This document shows positions 23,411 through 32,308 of a DNA stretch of 64,000 nt, one piece after another. The stretch is taken from assembly GCA_031580995.1 (NCBI GenBank), contig JAVLCC010000001.1, positions 1 to 64,000 on the forward strand. The letters run 5' to 3'. The first letter of the stretch is position 1, and each line of letters begins with the position of its first letter. Source of the stretch: CAJXVY01 sp031580995. GTDB taxonomy: Bacteria; Actinomycetota; Actinomycetes; Actinomycetales; Microbacteriaceae. Both the position numbers and the translations under genes were made by a program. The notes under the pieces were generated by a model. That model did no database searches. It was not told the origin of the DNA and was given only the letters and a program-made list of their open reading frames with translations.

Positions 23411-24505
23411 ATGACCGTAGAGTTCCATCAGTCTCTAAACCAATACCCGCTACCCAGTGAGGCCAGGGGGGCGATTCTTGCAAACCCTACTTTTGGCACC
23501 CACTTCACCGATCATCAGGTGGCAATCTACTGGGAGAAGGGCAGAGGCTGGCACCAGGCTGAGGTTATCCCCTATGGACCAATCCAACTAGACCCCTCCG
23601 CCGCTGTTCTGCACTACGGTCAAGAGGTTTTTGAAGGCATCAAGGCGTATCGACACGAGGATGGATCGGTATGGACATTTAGGCCGACAGAGAATGCGAA
23701 GCGCCTGCAGAAAAGTGCCAAGCGGATGGCACTTCCAGAATTACCCGAGGAGCTTTTTGTTCAATCTCTGCACGAATTGATTTCAGTTGACGGGGCATGG
23801 GTTCCGCAACCGGAGAATGAAAAAACCCTTTATTTCAGACCCTTCATCATTGCAGCTGAGAATTATTTGGGGGTAAGGGCCGCTAACAGAGCTGAATATC
23901 GCTTGATTGCATCACCTGTAGGACCGTATTTCACGGGAGGGCTAAAGCCCGTGAAGATTTGGATAGCGCTTGGAAGTGCCAGGGCTGGAAGGTTTGGTAC
24001 CGGCGAGGCGAAAACAGGCGGTAACTACGCAGCCAGTTTATTGGCGCAGCAAGAGGGTCAAGACAACGGCTGCTCGCAAGTATTGTTTTTGGATGCTGAA
24101 ACAGGTGAATACATCGAAGAGCTTGGTGGAATGAATATCTTTTTTGTGAAAAAAGATGGAAGTGTGCTCACCCCTTCGTTAGATGGAACAATCCTCAGAG
24201 GAATCACCCGTGACAGCATTGTCACTCTTTTAGAAGATCGAGGCCTGCAGGTTGAGCAAAGAAAGATAACCCTTTCAGAAATCAGAGAGGGCATGACCTC
24301 TGGTGAAATCAGTGAAGCATTCGCCTGCGGAACAGCTGCGGTTATCACCCCAATTGGCCAACTAATTTCCACCGAGGAGACAATTGGTGATGAAAATGCC
24401 GAACCTGGAGAGCTGACAGTTGCTCTGAGGCAGGAGTTAACTGGCATTCAATATGGCAGGGTTGAAGACCGACACGGCTGGATGCACAAGTTAGGTGAAA
24501 AATAA
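23411..24505 (+). CDS. ilvE: branched-chain amino acid aminotransferase
   Basis: A 364-residue fold-type IV PLP aminotransferase for leucine, isoleucine and valine. The PLP lysine is in GEAKTGGNYAASL; the signatures YGQEVFEGIKAYR and LEELGGMNIFFV belong to the BCAT family. The ATG at 23411 follows AGAGGAAGTA; an earlier in-frame start at 23372 would lie inside leuB and lacks a ribosome site. Confidence 0.96.
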   Translation: MTVEFHQSLNQYPLPSEARGAILANPTFGTHFTDHQVAIYWEKGRGWHQAEVIPYGPIQLDPSAAVLHYGQEVFEGIKAYRHEDGSVWTFRPTENAKRLQKSAKRMALPELPEELFVQSLHELISVDGAWVPQPENEKTLYFRPFIIAAENYLGVRAANRAEYRLIASPVGPYFTGGLKPVKIWIALGSARAGRFGTGEAKTGGNYAASLLAQQEGQDNGCSQVLFLDAETGEYIEELGGMNIFFVKKDGSVLTPSLDGTILRGITRDSIVTLLEDRGLQVEQRKITLSEIREGMTSGEISEAFACGTAAVITPIGQLISTEETIGDENAEPGELTVALRQELTGIQYGRVEDRHGWMHKLGEK

Positions 24506-25261
24506 ATGCGAATTGCAAGGTTTAGCGATAATGGCGTGCCCAAATATGGAGTTGTGGATGGACCAGAGCTCTCAGTATTGAGGGGACACCCACTAGTCGA
24601 TGGCTACGAAACCACTGGTGAGCGGGTTGCCATCAAAGAGGTGAAGCTTTTATCCCCGACGCTTCCTTCAAAAATTGTCTGCATTGGGATGAACTATCGC
24701 GCCCATGCAATGGAGATCGGACAGGATGTCCCAGATGAGCCATTGATGTTTTTCAAACCAAACACCTCTGTGATTGGTCCTGGAGATCAAATTCAACTTC
24801 CTCACCAGAGTGATCAGGTGGAGCTAGAGATCGAGCTAGCAGTGGTGATTGGAAAGCTCACAAAAAATGTCTCAGTTGCTGAAGCTTCCGAGCACATCTG
24901 GGGCTATACGGTGGGTAACGATGTAACCGCTAGGGATTTGCAATTTAGTGATTTGCAGTGGGCCAGGTCTAAAGGCTTTGACACCTTCTGCCCGATAGGC
25001 CCTTGGATTGAGACCGAGTTTGATGCTGATGATCAGGTCATTGAATCTCGAGTCAATGGTGAGGTTAGACAAAAAGCCACACTTTCGGATATGAATTTCA
25101 AACCTCTGGAGCTTGTGAGTTACGTGAGTGAAAATGTGACATTGCTCCCAGGAGACGTAATTGTCACAGGTTCTCCCGCCGGTATTTCAAAAATTGATTC
25201 TGGTGATGTCATTGAATGTGAGATTGAGGGAGTCGGAACTCTCATCAATCCTGTTTCGTAG
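24506..25261 (+). CDS. fumarylacetoacetate hydrolase-family protein
   Basis: A 251-residue FAH-fold enzyme. Metal-binding and fold signatures are CIGMNYRAHA, ELEIELAVVIG, GYTVGNDVTARDLQ, KGFDTFCPIGPW and PGDVIVTGSPAGI. Family members hydrolyse or decarboxylate acylpyruvates and related 2-oxo acids; the substrate is not set by sequence. The gene starts one base after the ilvE stop and is followed by gltX, the order also seen around gltX of mycobacteria. Confidence 0.88.
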   Translation: MRIARFSDNGVPKYGVVDGPELSVLRGHPLVDGYETTGERVAIKEVKLLSPTLPSKIVCIGMNYRAHAMEIGQDVPDEPLMFFKPNTSVIGPGDQIQLPHQSDQVELEIELAVVIGKLTKNVSVAEASEHIWGYTVGNDVTARDLQFSDLQWARSKGFDTFCPIGPWIETEFDADDQVIESRVNGEVRQKATLSDMNFKPLELVSYVSENVTLLPGDVIVTGSPAGISKIDSGDVIECEIEGVGTLINPVS

Positions 25262-25273
25262 ACTAAGTCAGTT

Positions 25274-26782
25274 ATGACAAAAATCTCGGCTCCAATCACT
25301 AAAGCAACGGGAAGCGACATAAGAGTTCGCTTCTCACCCTCACCAACCGGAATTCCACATGTTGGACTAATCAGAACGGCTTTGTTCAACTGGGCCTATG
25401 CCAGACACCACGGTGGAAAGTTTGTATTCCGGGTGGAAGATACGGATGCAGCAAGAGACAGTGAAGAGTCCCTGCAGCAGATCATGGACGGGCTTCATTG
25501 GCTTGGTATTGAGTGGGATGAGGGTTATTTAGTTGGTGGTGACCTCGGTCCCTATAGACAAAGTGAACGAAAAGAAATTTATAAGCAGGTCATCGAAAAA
25601 CTCATTGCTTCAGGTCAGGTTTATGAGTCATTTTTGACTGGTGAAGAAATTGAACAGCGCAATATTGCCAATGGCAGAGCAAAGCAACTGGGTTATGACA
25701 ACAGCGAGAGGGATCTAACCGAGGAACAGAAACAGGCCTATCGTGATGAGGGACGCCAACCAGCGCTCAGGGTCAGAGTTCCCGATCAGGAGATCAAATT
25801 TATAGACCTGGTAAGGGGTGAAGTTAGTTTTCCGGTCGGTTCATTTCCTGATTTTGTTGTGGTGAGGCCAAACGGTGAACCGCTTTATACGCTTGTAAAC
25901 CCAGTAGATGATGCTCTCATGGGAATTACTCACGTTTTGCGAGGAGAGGACCTGCTTAGCTCAACACCAAGGCAGATTGTTTTGTATAACGCCATGTTCG
26001 AAGCGGGTGTCGCAAGCTTCATACCAAAGTTTGGCCATTTGCCATTTGTTATGGGGGAGGGCAATAAAAAGCTTTCAAAGAGAGACCCGGAAAGTGATCT
26101 TTTCGTTCATAAAAAACGTGGGTTTATCCACGAGGGACTTTTGAATTATTTGTCTTTACTTGGATGGTCGATTGGGCCGGATAGAGACATTTTCAGCCTT
26201 GAGGAGCTTGTTGATAATTTCGATGTTGAAAATGTAAATCCAAACCCTGCACGTTTTGATTTAGCTAAGGCAGAGGCCATAAACGCAGCCCATATAAGGC
26301 TTTTGGACCCAACTGATTTCGAACAGAGACTGATTCCTTATCTGCAGGCCGAGGGACTGGTGGATGCTGAACCCACCGATCAACAGCTATCAACTCTGCG
26401 ATCCAGTGCACCCCTGATTCAAGAGAGAATCACGGTGCTGAGTGAATCAGTGGAGATGCTTCGGTTTTTGTTTGTTGAAAAAATCCAGCACGATGACGAT
26501 TCTTTGGCGAAACTACCGGATAACACCCAACAGATCATTGATGCATCTGTTGCAACTCTGGAAGCCTTGGAGGTTTGGGAAACAGAGAGCATTCAAAAGG
26601 CTTTGCAAACTGAACTCATTGAAAAAATGCAGCTCAAGCCAAGAATTGCATTTGGGCCTCTCAGGTCAGCTGTCAGTGGCAGGAGAGTCTCACCACCACT
26701 TTTTGAATCATTAGAGATACTTGGAAAAGAAATCTCAATTCAGCGACTTCGGGAGTTTCCATCAGTCCTTGCTTCACGCTAG
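25274..26782 (+). CDS. gltX: glutamyl-tRNA synthetase
   Basis: A 502-residue class I aminoacyl-tRNA synthetase. The HIGH motif is SPSPTGIPHVGLIRTALFNW and the KMSKS motif is KLSKRD; the rest of the catalytic domain and the helical anticodon-binding domain are full length. It is probably of the non-discriminating type if the cell makes Gln-tRNA by transamidation, but that cannot be read from this window. A tRNA-Gln gene lies 33 bp downstream. Confidence 0.97.
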   Translation: MTKISAPITKATGSDIRVRFSPSPTGIPHVGLIRTALFNWAYARHHGGKFVFRVEDTDAARDSEESLQQIMDGLHWLGIEWDEGYLVGGDLGPYRQSERKEIYKQVIEKLIASGQVYESFLTGEEIEQRNIANGRAKQLGYDNSERDLTEEQKQAYRDEGRQPALRVRVPDQEIKFIDLVRGEVSFPVGSFPDFVVVRPNGEPLYTLVNPVDDALMGITHVLRGEDLLSSTPRQIVLYNAMFEAGVASFIPKFGHLPFVMGEGNKKLSKRDPESDLFVHKKRGFIHEGLLNYLSLLGWSIGPDRDIFSLEELVDNFDVENVNPNPARFDLAKAEAINAAHIRLLDPTDFEQRLIPYLQAEGLVDAEPTDQQLSTLRSSAPLIQERITVLSESVEMLRFLFVEKIQHDDDSLAKLPDNTQQIIDASVATLEALEVWETESIQKALQTELIEKMQLKPRIAFGPLRSAVSGRRVSPPLFESLEILGKEISIQRLREFPSVLASR

Positions 26783-26815
26783 GATTGAACGCTGAGCCAT
26801 TGAGGCTTAGGCCCT

Positions 26816-26887
26816 TGGGGTATGGTGTAATTGGCAACACGGATGATTCTGGTTCATTTGTTCTTGGTTCGAGTCCAGGTACCCCAG
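26816..26887 (+). tRNA. tRNA-Gln(CTG)
   Basis: Folds as a cloverleaf: acceptor TGGGGTA/TACCCCA, D-arm GTGT...ACAC, anticodon stem GATGA/TCATT with loop TTCTGGT (anticodon CTG at 26849-26851), T-arm CTTGG-TTCGAGT-CCAGG and discriminator G at 26887. The U1-A72 pair with G73 is typical of tRNA-Gln. CCA is not encoded. It may be read through from gltX. Confidence 0.95.
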
Positions 26888-26897
26888 CAAGGAAAAT

Positions 26898-27281
26898 ATG
26901 CTTGAAACTGTTGCGGGATGGCTACTGGTTGTAGCTTTTATAAAACTCTTCTTATTTCAATTAGCACTCGCATTTGGTGCGAAATGGGGAGAGTTGGCAT
27001 ATGGGGGATCCCACACAGGAAGACTTCCAAAAAACTTACGAATAATCAGTGTTTTTAGCTCATTGGTGGCAATTGCCCTAGCAGGTCACTACCTAGCGGA
27101 GCTTGGGGTATTCGAGTCTCTCTTGGATTCTCAAGGCAGGTCAATTGCCAACTGGGCTTTCTTTGCGTTTTTGGCGGCTGGCGCAGTTTTGAATAACATC
27201 TCGAGATCTGCACCAGAGAGAAAGCTTTGGGGACCCATCACGCTTGTGATGGCTGTCAGTGCCCTGATTATTGCTTTATAG
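26898..27281 (+). CDS. four-helix membrane protein, unknown
   Basis: A 127-residue membrane protein with four hydrophobic segments (about residues 5-25, 50-70, 83-101 and 108-126). The loop after helix 1 carries KWGELAYGGSHTGRLP, which looks conserved but which I cannot assign to a family. AAGGAAAAT precedes the ATG. It lies 10 bp after tRNA-Gln and converges with the MBL hydrolase, overlapping by 6 bp. Confidence 0.65.
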   Translation: MLETVAGWLLVVAFIKLFLFQLALAFGAKWGELAYGGSHTGRLPKNLRIISVFSSLVAIALAGHYLAELGVFESLLDSQGRSIANWAFFAFLAAGAVLNNISRSAPERKLWGPITLVMAVSALIIAL

Positions 27282-27908
27282 ATCCCAAAAATCTCCTGGT
27301 TGCAGGTATCTAAATTCTCCTTTTTGGTCTTCAACGATTTGTTGGATTCGAGAGTTTTGTAGGTTATGTCCAATTTCACTCAGCAGGGCGTTATGGGTTG
27401 GAAATGCTTTTTTGGGTTTCACGAGATTCAGATAATCAATCACATCGGCGATTTTCAGCCAAGGAGCACTCGCCGGAACCGCTAGCATCTCTGGTCGATA
27501 TTCAGGTGGGGTGTAGCTATCTCCCGGGTAATAAAACTGTTTGTTGACCATCACCGCTGTGTTTTGAACAAGCGGAATGCTGTGGTGAATTTCTTGGTGC
27601 AAATCCCCAAAAAACTCGAGGCTAAATCCATCCAGCTCAAACAAATCCCCGTGCTGCACCACCGTCACATCTAATCCTTCAAGTTTCTCTTTGACCTCTG
27701 CGGTTGAAAAGATCTTGGTGTCTGGGTTTAGTTCTAAAAGTTTTTCGATATTTGGCTGATGACAGTGATCGTCATGCAGATGAGTGATGATCACGGCCTC
27801 GGCTTTTTCAGGCAAAAAGTCCTTGGTGAAATTGCCCGGATCAATCCAAATTCGATACGAGTTGTTTTCAAGCTTTAGACAAGCATGGGTCAATTTGGTG
27901 ATTTTCAT
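27276..27908 (-). CDS. UlaG-like metallo-beta-lactamase-fold hydrolase
   Basis: A 210-residue MBL-fold hydrolase with the metal motif HLHDDH (His43, His45, Asp47, His48) and the further ligand loop YYPGDSYTPP. The short form, lacking extra domains, is closest to the UlaG/L-ascorbate-lactonase-like group of unspecified hydrolases. It is divergent from the lipid kinase gene. Substrate unknown. Confidence 0.82.
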   Translation of the reverse strand: MKITKLTHACLKLENNSYRIWIDPGNFTKDFLPEKAEAVIITHLHDDHCHQPNIEKLLELNPDTKIFSTAEVKEKLEGLDVTVVQHGDLFELDGFSLEFFGDLHQEIHHSIPLVQNTAVMVNKQFYYPGDSYTPPEYRPEMLAVPASAPWLKIADVIDYLNLVKPKKAFPTHNALLSEIGHNLQNSRIQQIVEDQKGEFRYLQPGDFWDL

Positions 27909-27959
27909 AACTCTCTTTCCAGATTCAGTCTAAATTTAGTGAGATTGATTGGAGAACGC

Positions 27960-28820
27960 ATGCTGGGTTTGGTTGTAAATCCAAATGCTGGAGGCAAAGT
28001 TGCTAGAGCATATTTTGCTGCAAAGGACTTCTTTGCAGAGCACAAAATAGAGCACTCTTTAGTATCCGCCGAAAGCCCAGCGGAGAGCATGCGGGAACTT
28101 GCATCATTGGCGCCTAGCGTGATCGTGGCAATTGGAGGCGATGGGACACTGCATTCACTGACTGAATACGCAATTGAGCATGAGATCCCCGTTGTTTTAT
28201 TACCCTCTGGAAGCGGTAATGACAGCGCAAGAAAGTTAGGCCTTTTAGGCAAAAAACCCAATCAAATATTGTTTGGCGGTTTGCTGGATCAGAAATTCCA
28301 AGCCATTGATGTCATGCGGGTGCAGCTTGCTCAGGGAATGTTTTATTCAACTGGGACTATCTCTGCAGGCCTTGATTCAAAGGTGAATCAAAGGACTAAT
28401 ACTTATCGCTTCGGAAGTTTTTTGAAATACCCAATCGGGCTTTTGCGGGAATTGCCCGATTTCGAGGCTTTGGACTATGAACTAATCGTTGATGGCAAGC
28501 AGATTAAGTTCCAGGGGATGCTCTGCTCTGTTTCCAACTCGGGAATCTTTGGAGGGGGCATGAAGATTGTTCCAGCATCCAAAGTGGATGATGGGTCGCT
28601 TGAGTTATTCAGTGTTTCAGATATTTCAAAGACAGAACTATTGAAGGTATTTCCCAGGGTTTATCAGGGAACTCACCTCTCACACCCCTCCGTTGAGGTC
28701 AAAAGCTTGAAGAAACTGAAGTTGACCGCCGAGGTTCCAATCTATGCCGATGGGGAGCCTTTGGGCTTTGGTGGGTTTGAGGTTGAGGTAATTCCAAGGG
28801 CTTTGAAGATAGCCATATAG
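27960..28820 (+). CDS. diacylglycerol/sphingosine kinase-family lipid kinase
   Basis: A 286-residue DAGK-catalytic-domain protein (YegS/BmrU type). The nucleotide site reads VAIGGDGTLHSL (GGDGT at residues 59-63) after the N-terminal VVNPNAGG; the C-terminal beta-sandwich ends near PIYADGEPLG, a family hallmark. The ATG at 27960 is chosen for its GGAG 5 bp upstream; an upstream frame opening at 27885 would run into the divergent hydrolase. It probably phosphorylates a membrane lipid such as diacylglycerol. Confidence 0.88.
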   Translation: MLGLVVNPNAGGKVARAYFAAKDFFAEHKIEHSLVSAESPAESMRELASLAPSVIVAIGGDGTLHSLTEYAIEHEIPVVLLPSGSGNDSARKLGLLGKKPNQILFGGLLDQKFQAIDVMRVQLAQGMFYSTGTISAGLDSKVNQRTNTYRFGSFLKYPIGLLRELPDFEALDYELIVDGKQIKFQGMLCSVSNSGIFGGGMKIVPASKVDDGSLELFSVSDISKTELLKVFPRVYQGTHLSHPSVEVKSLKKLKLTAEVPIYADGEPLGFGGFEVEVIPRALKIAI

Positions 28821-28823
28821 CCT

Positions 28824-28852
28824 TTGCACTTGGGGGTAATATATGGAATACT
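28824..28852 (+). promoter_or_regulatory. promoter of tRNA-Glu
   Basis: TTGCAC (28824-28829) and AATACT (28847-28852) are 17 bp apart, placing transcription start about 6 bp before the tRNA 5' end. Confidence 0.5.
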
Positions 28853-28864
28853 TTCCTAGTTCGC

Positions 28865-28940
28865 GGCCCCATCGTTTAGCGGCCTAGGACGCCGCCCTCT
28901 CACGGCGGTAGCGCGGGTTCAAATCCCGCTGGGGTCACCA
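28865..28940 (+). tRNA. tRNA-Glu(CTC)
   Basis: Acceptor GGCCCCA/TGGGGTC, anticodon stem CCGCC/GGCGG with loop CTCTCAC (anticodon CTC at 28899-28901), T-arm GCGGG-TTCAAAT-CCCGC, discriminator A and an encoded CCA at 28938-28940. Confidence 0.97.
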
Positions 28941-28980
28941 AACTCGCTTTCAACGCCAAAAGCTTGGGAGCGAGTTTTTT
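28941..28980 (+). terminator. rho-independent terminator after tRNA-Glu
   Basis: AACTCGCT (28941-28948) pairs with AGCGAGTT (28969-28976), and the T-run reaches 28980. The loop contains a nested CCAA/TTGG stem. It stops tRNA transcription just before the converging MFS gene. Confidence 0.85.
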
Positions 28981-30232
28981 ATTTTTGCCAGCGGGCAGAA
29001 AAACTAGATGCCACCACAATCAAAACAACTGGAATCAGTGCTGCAGCATTTAATCCACCAAAGGTGAAGTTCACCAGAATAATTCCAGCAACAGCGCCAC
29101 CGAAAGCACCGGAGAGATTCATCAAGGTGTCGCTAAAACCCTGCACCTTGGTTCTTTCCCCAGTCGGGACCACTTCACTGATAAGTGCTGATGCTGCCAC
29201 TGTGGCAGCTGACCAGCCAAGACCTAAGAAAAATAAACCTATAAAGACAAGCCAGTAGTCATATTGTCCGATGCCAGAAATAATCAGCGAAATCAGGAAA
29301 ATCAGCTGTCCCAGCAAAACTGTTTTGACGGTGCCTATTCGGTCGCTCATGATTCCAAAAATTGGTGCAAATGCATACATTCCAGCGATATGCATGCTGA
29401 TGGTGAAGCCAACAGCTGTCAGGTCACTGCCCGAGGAATGCAGATGAACAGGGGTCATACTCATCACCGAGACCATCACCATGTGGCTAAGCGCGATTGT
29501 CATCACCGCATATCCAGCTAATGGGTATTTTTTGATTACCTCGAATGCACCTTTGAAACTTACGGATTTTCTGCTGGGTTCGATGCCCGCTTCTCTGCGA
29601 GCAACAATTAGTGGATCAGGTCTCAGTCCAAACCAGAAAATTGAGGTTGAAATCAACTGAGCCATTACCGTAAATGCAAAGGGGCCGGTTAGGGTCGGCA
29701 TGCCTATAAGCCCGCCAAACCATTCGCCGGGTCCAAACATGTTTGGACCCACAACTGCACCAACGGTGGTTGCCCAAACCACTATCGATAAATCTCGCCC
29801 AGTGGATTTTTTGCAAGGCAAATCTGTGGCCGCGAATCGAGCCTGCAGTTGAACTGCAGATGCCGAACCCAATAAAAATAATGCGAGCATTAATAGGAAA
29901 GGATTTTCAATAGCGGCGCTAAATACAATCAAAAATGCCCCACTGACAGCCAGTCCAGCACCTGTTGCCAAGGCAACTCTGCGACCATATCTGCCAGCCA
30001 GATTTGCAAGTGGCATTGCCCACACGGCGGCACCCAAAGTTGAAAGTGTTGCCGCCAAACCACTCAGCTCTGCACCGATAATCTCAGCGGCTAAAAGGGC
30101 TCCAACCGAGAGGGTTGCACCGAGTCCAAAGCCACCCATCATTTGCCCAAGAGCTAGTACCCTGACGGTTCGACGTTGTAATTGTTCAAATGGGAAGTCA
30201 CTCTGACGATTAATGGTTGGAGCTGAAGCCAT
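28979..30232 (-). CDS. MFS transporter (drug/metabolite exporter type)
   Basis: A 417-residue major facilitator with 12 predicted helices. The cytoplasmic loop motif between helices 2 and 3 is LAGRYGRRVALATG, and the equivalent loop of the second half is IMSDRIGTVKTVLLG. A long charged central loop (RREAGIEPSRKSVSFKG) separates the halves. The substrate cannot be told; an MFS gene in this leu/gltX neighbourhood is also known in mycobacteria. It is divergent from leuC across 48 bp. Confidence 0.88.
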   Translation of the reverse strand: MASAPTINRQSDFPFEQLQRRTVRVLALGQMMGGFGLGATLSVGALLAAEIIGAELSGLAATLSTLGAAVWAMPLANLAGRYGRRVALATGAGLAVSGAFLIVFSAAIENPFLLMLALFLLGSASAVQLQARFAATDLPCKKSTGRDLSIVVWATTVGAVVGPNMFGPGEWFGGLIGMPTLTGPFAFTVMAQLISTSIFWFGLRPDPLIVARREAGIEPSRKSVSFKGAFEVIKKYPLAGYAVMTIALSHMVMVSVMSMTPVHLHSSGSDLTAVGFTISMHIAGMYAFAPIFGIMSDRIGTVKTVLLGQLIFLISLIISGIGQYDYWLVFIGLFFLGLGWSAATVAASALISEVVPTGERTKVQGFSDTLMNLSGAFGGAVAGIILVNFTFGGLNAAALIPVVLIVVASSFSARWQK

Positions 30233-30286
30233 GTGCGCAGGATAACACTCCGCTAAAATAGGGAGGCTAAGACCAGTGAGGTGAAT

Positions 30287-31702
30287 TTGGCTGATAGACC
30301 GTTAACGCTTGCAGAAAAACTCTGGCGCGACCATCTAGTCGCGAAGGGCGAGGATGGTGCGCCCGATTTGATTTATATCGACCTGCACCTGATTCACGAG
30401 GTGACCTCACCGCAAGCTTTTGATGGATTGCGCTTGGCCGGCAGAGACATAAGGCGCCGGGATCTAACAATTGCCACTGAGGATCACAACACTCCAACAA
30501 AAGACATTCACCTGCCAATCGCTGAGCCAACCAGTGCGAAACAGGTTCAGGCACTTAGGGAAAACACCGAAGAATACGGTGTGAGGATTCATTCACTGGG
30601 AGATAAGAACCAGGGAATTGTGCACGTTGTCGGACCGCAGCTTGGTTTGACCATGCCTGGCATAACAGTTGTTTGTGGGGATAGCCACACTTCAACCCAC
30701 GGAGCTTTTGGTGCACTTGCAATGGGAATCGGAACCAGCGAGGTTGAGCACGTTTTGGCAACCCAAACATTGCCCCTAACACCATTTAAGACAATGGCCA
30801 TCAATGTTGAGGGAAGCCTCAGGCCAGGAGTTAGCGCCAAAGACATCATCCTTGCAATCATTGCCAAAATCGGAACCGGCGGTGGTCAGGGTTATGTTTT
30901 GGAATACCGAGGCAGTGCTATCAGGGAGCTTTCGATGGAAGGCCGCATGACTATTTGCAACATGTCTATTGAGGCAGGGGCAAGAGCCGGAATGGTTGCC
31001 CCCGATGAGACCACTTTTGAATATCTCAAAGGTCGCCCACACGCCCCAGCCGGCAAAGATTGGGATGAGGCACTGGAGTATTGGAAGAGTCTGAAGACAG
31101 ACGAGGGTGCCGAGTTTGATGCCGAGGTATTTATAAATGCAGACGAATTAGATCCCTTTGTCACTTGGGGAACAAACCCCGGCCAAGGAGTTTCTTTGCT
31201 GGGAGAGGTTCCCAACCCAGAGATTTATGAGGATCCTTCAGACCGTGAGAGTGCTGTGCAAGCGCTGAAATACATGGATTTGCAGCCAGGGACAAAGATG
31301 AAAGACATAAGGGTGGACACTGTTTTTCTTGGCTCCTGCACCAATTCTCGAATTGAAGACCTAAGAGCTGCAGCGCAGTTGATCAAGGGAAAAAAGCTTG
31401 CCGAGGGCATATCGATGATGGTTGTTCCGGGTTCTCAGAAAGTTCGAATTGAAGCCGAAGCCGAGGGCCTTGACAAGATTTTCAAAGACTTTGGTGCGGA
31501 ATGGCGATTTGCAGGATGTTCTGCATGCTTGGGCATGAACCCAGATAAAGTCGGGGAGTTCAAAAGAGCCGCCAGCACATCAAATAGAAACTTTGTTGGT
31601 AGACAGGGTAAAAACGCACGAACTCACCTGGTGAGTCCCGTTGTGGCAGCGGCCACCGCTATTCGTGGAACCCTCAGCGCGCCAAGTGATTTGGAGGATT
31701 AG
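30287..31702 (+). CDS. leuC: 3-isopropylmalate dehydratase large subunit
   Basis: A 471-residue aconitase-family subunit of isopropylmalate isomerase in leucine synthesis. The [4Fe-4S] cysteines are in GSCTNSRIEDL and SACLGMNPD; the substrate segment CGDSHTSTHGAFGALAMGIG is intact. Two starts compete: GTG at 30281 abuts the GAGG ribosome site, whereas TTG at 30287 has correct spacing, so the latter is given. LeuD follows after 3 bp. Confidence 0.96.
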   Translation: MADRPLTLAEKLWRDHLVAKGEDGAPDLIYIDLHLIHEVTSPQAFDGLRLAGRDIRRRDLTIATEDHNTPTKDIHLPIAEPTSAKQVQALRENTEEYGVRIHSLGDKNQGIVHVVGPQLGLTMPGITVVCGDSHTSTHGAFGALAMGIGTSEVEHVLATQTLPLTPFKTMAINVEGSLRPGVSAKDIILAIIAKIGTGGGQGYVLEYRGSAIRELSMEGRMTICNMSIEAGARAGMVAPDETTFEYLKGRPHAPAGKDWDEALEYWKSLKTDEGAEFDAEVFINADELDPFVTWGTNPGQGVSLLGEVPNPEIYEDPSDRESAVQALKYMDLQPGTKMKDIRVDTVFLGSCTNSRIEDLRAAAQLIKGKKLAEGISMMVVPGSQKVRIEAEAEGLDKIFKDFGAEWRFAGCSACLGMNPDKVGEFKRAASTSNRNFVGRQGKNARTHLVSPVVAAATAIRGTLSAPSDLED

Positions 31703-31705
31703 TAA

Positions 31706-32308
31706 ATGGAAAAGATTTCAAACTTCACAGGCATTGGCGTTCCATTTAGATATAGCAATGTTGATACAGACCAAATAATCCCTGCAATTTATCTCAAAAG
31801 AATTGCAAAAACTGGCTACGAGGACGGTCTGTTTTCAACTCTTCGTCAGGACCCAGATTTCATTTTGAACCAGGATGCCTATAAAAACCCACAGGTACTG
31901 GTGGCGGGTAGTGATTTTGGAACAGGTTCCTCGAGAGAGCATGCTGTTTGGGCTCTGCGTGATTTTGGCTTCAAAGCTGTTTTCTCACCTAAGTTTGCAG
32001 ACATTTTCCGCTCAAACTGCGGAAAGCAAGGAGTGATTGCCGGCCAGATTTCAAATTCAGACACAGTCAAACTTTGGGAGGCCATGGAGGCAAATCCAGG
32101 AGTTGAGTTAGAAGTTGACCTGCCAAGTCAAACTGTACGTTGCGGAGAGTTGAAGATAGATTTCGAGATAGACGAATACACTAAGTGGCGTCTCTCGGAA
32201 GGGCTTGACGACATCGGCATAACCCTTCAAAACGAGGACAAGATTGCCGAGTTCGAGTCCCGGCGAGCGGCTTGGAGACCCAAGACGCTTCCGGTAAAAG
32301 GAGACTAA
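31706..32308 (+). CDS. leuD: 3-isopropylmalate dehydratase small subunit
   Basis: A 200-residue swivel-domain partner of LeuC. The family stretch RYSNVDTDQIIPAIYLKRI, GSDFGTGSSREHAVWAL and FGFKAVFSPKFADIFRSNC are all present. GGAGG lies about 8 bp before the ATG. Its stop shares one base with the murA start (TAATG), coupling leucine and cell-wall genes in one transcript. Confidence 0.96.
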   Translation: MEKISNFTGIGVPFRYSNVDTDQIIPAIYLKRIAKTGYEDGLFSTLRQDPDFILNQDAYKNPQVLVAGSDFGTGSSREHAVWALRDFGFKAVFSPKFADIFRSNCGKQGVIAGQISNSDTVKLWEAMEANPGVELEVDLPSQTVRCGELKIDFEIDEYTKWRLSEGLDDIGITLQNEDKIAEFESRRAAWRPKTLPVKGD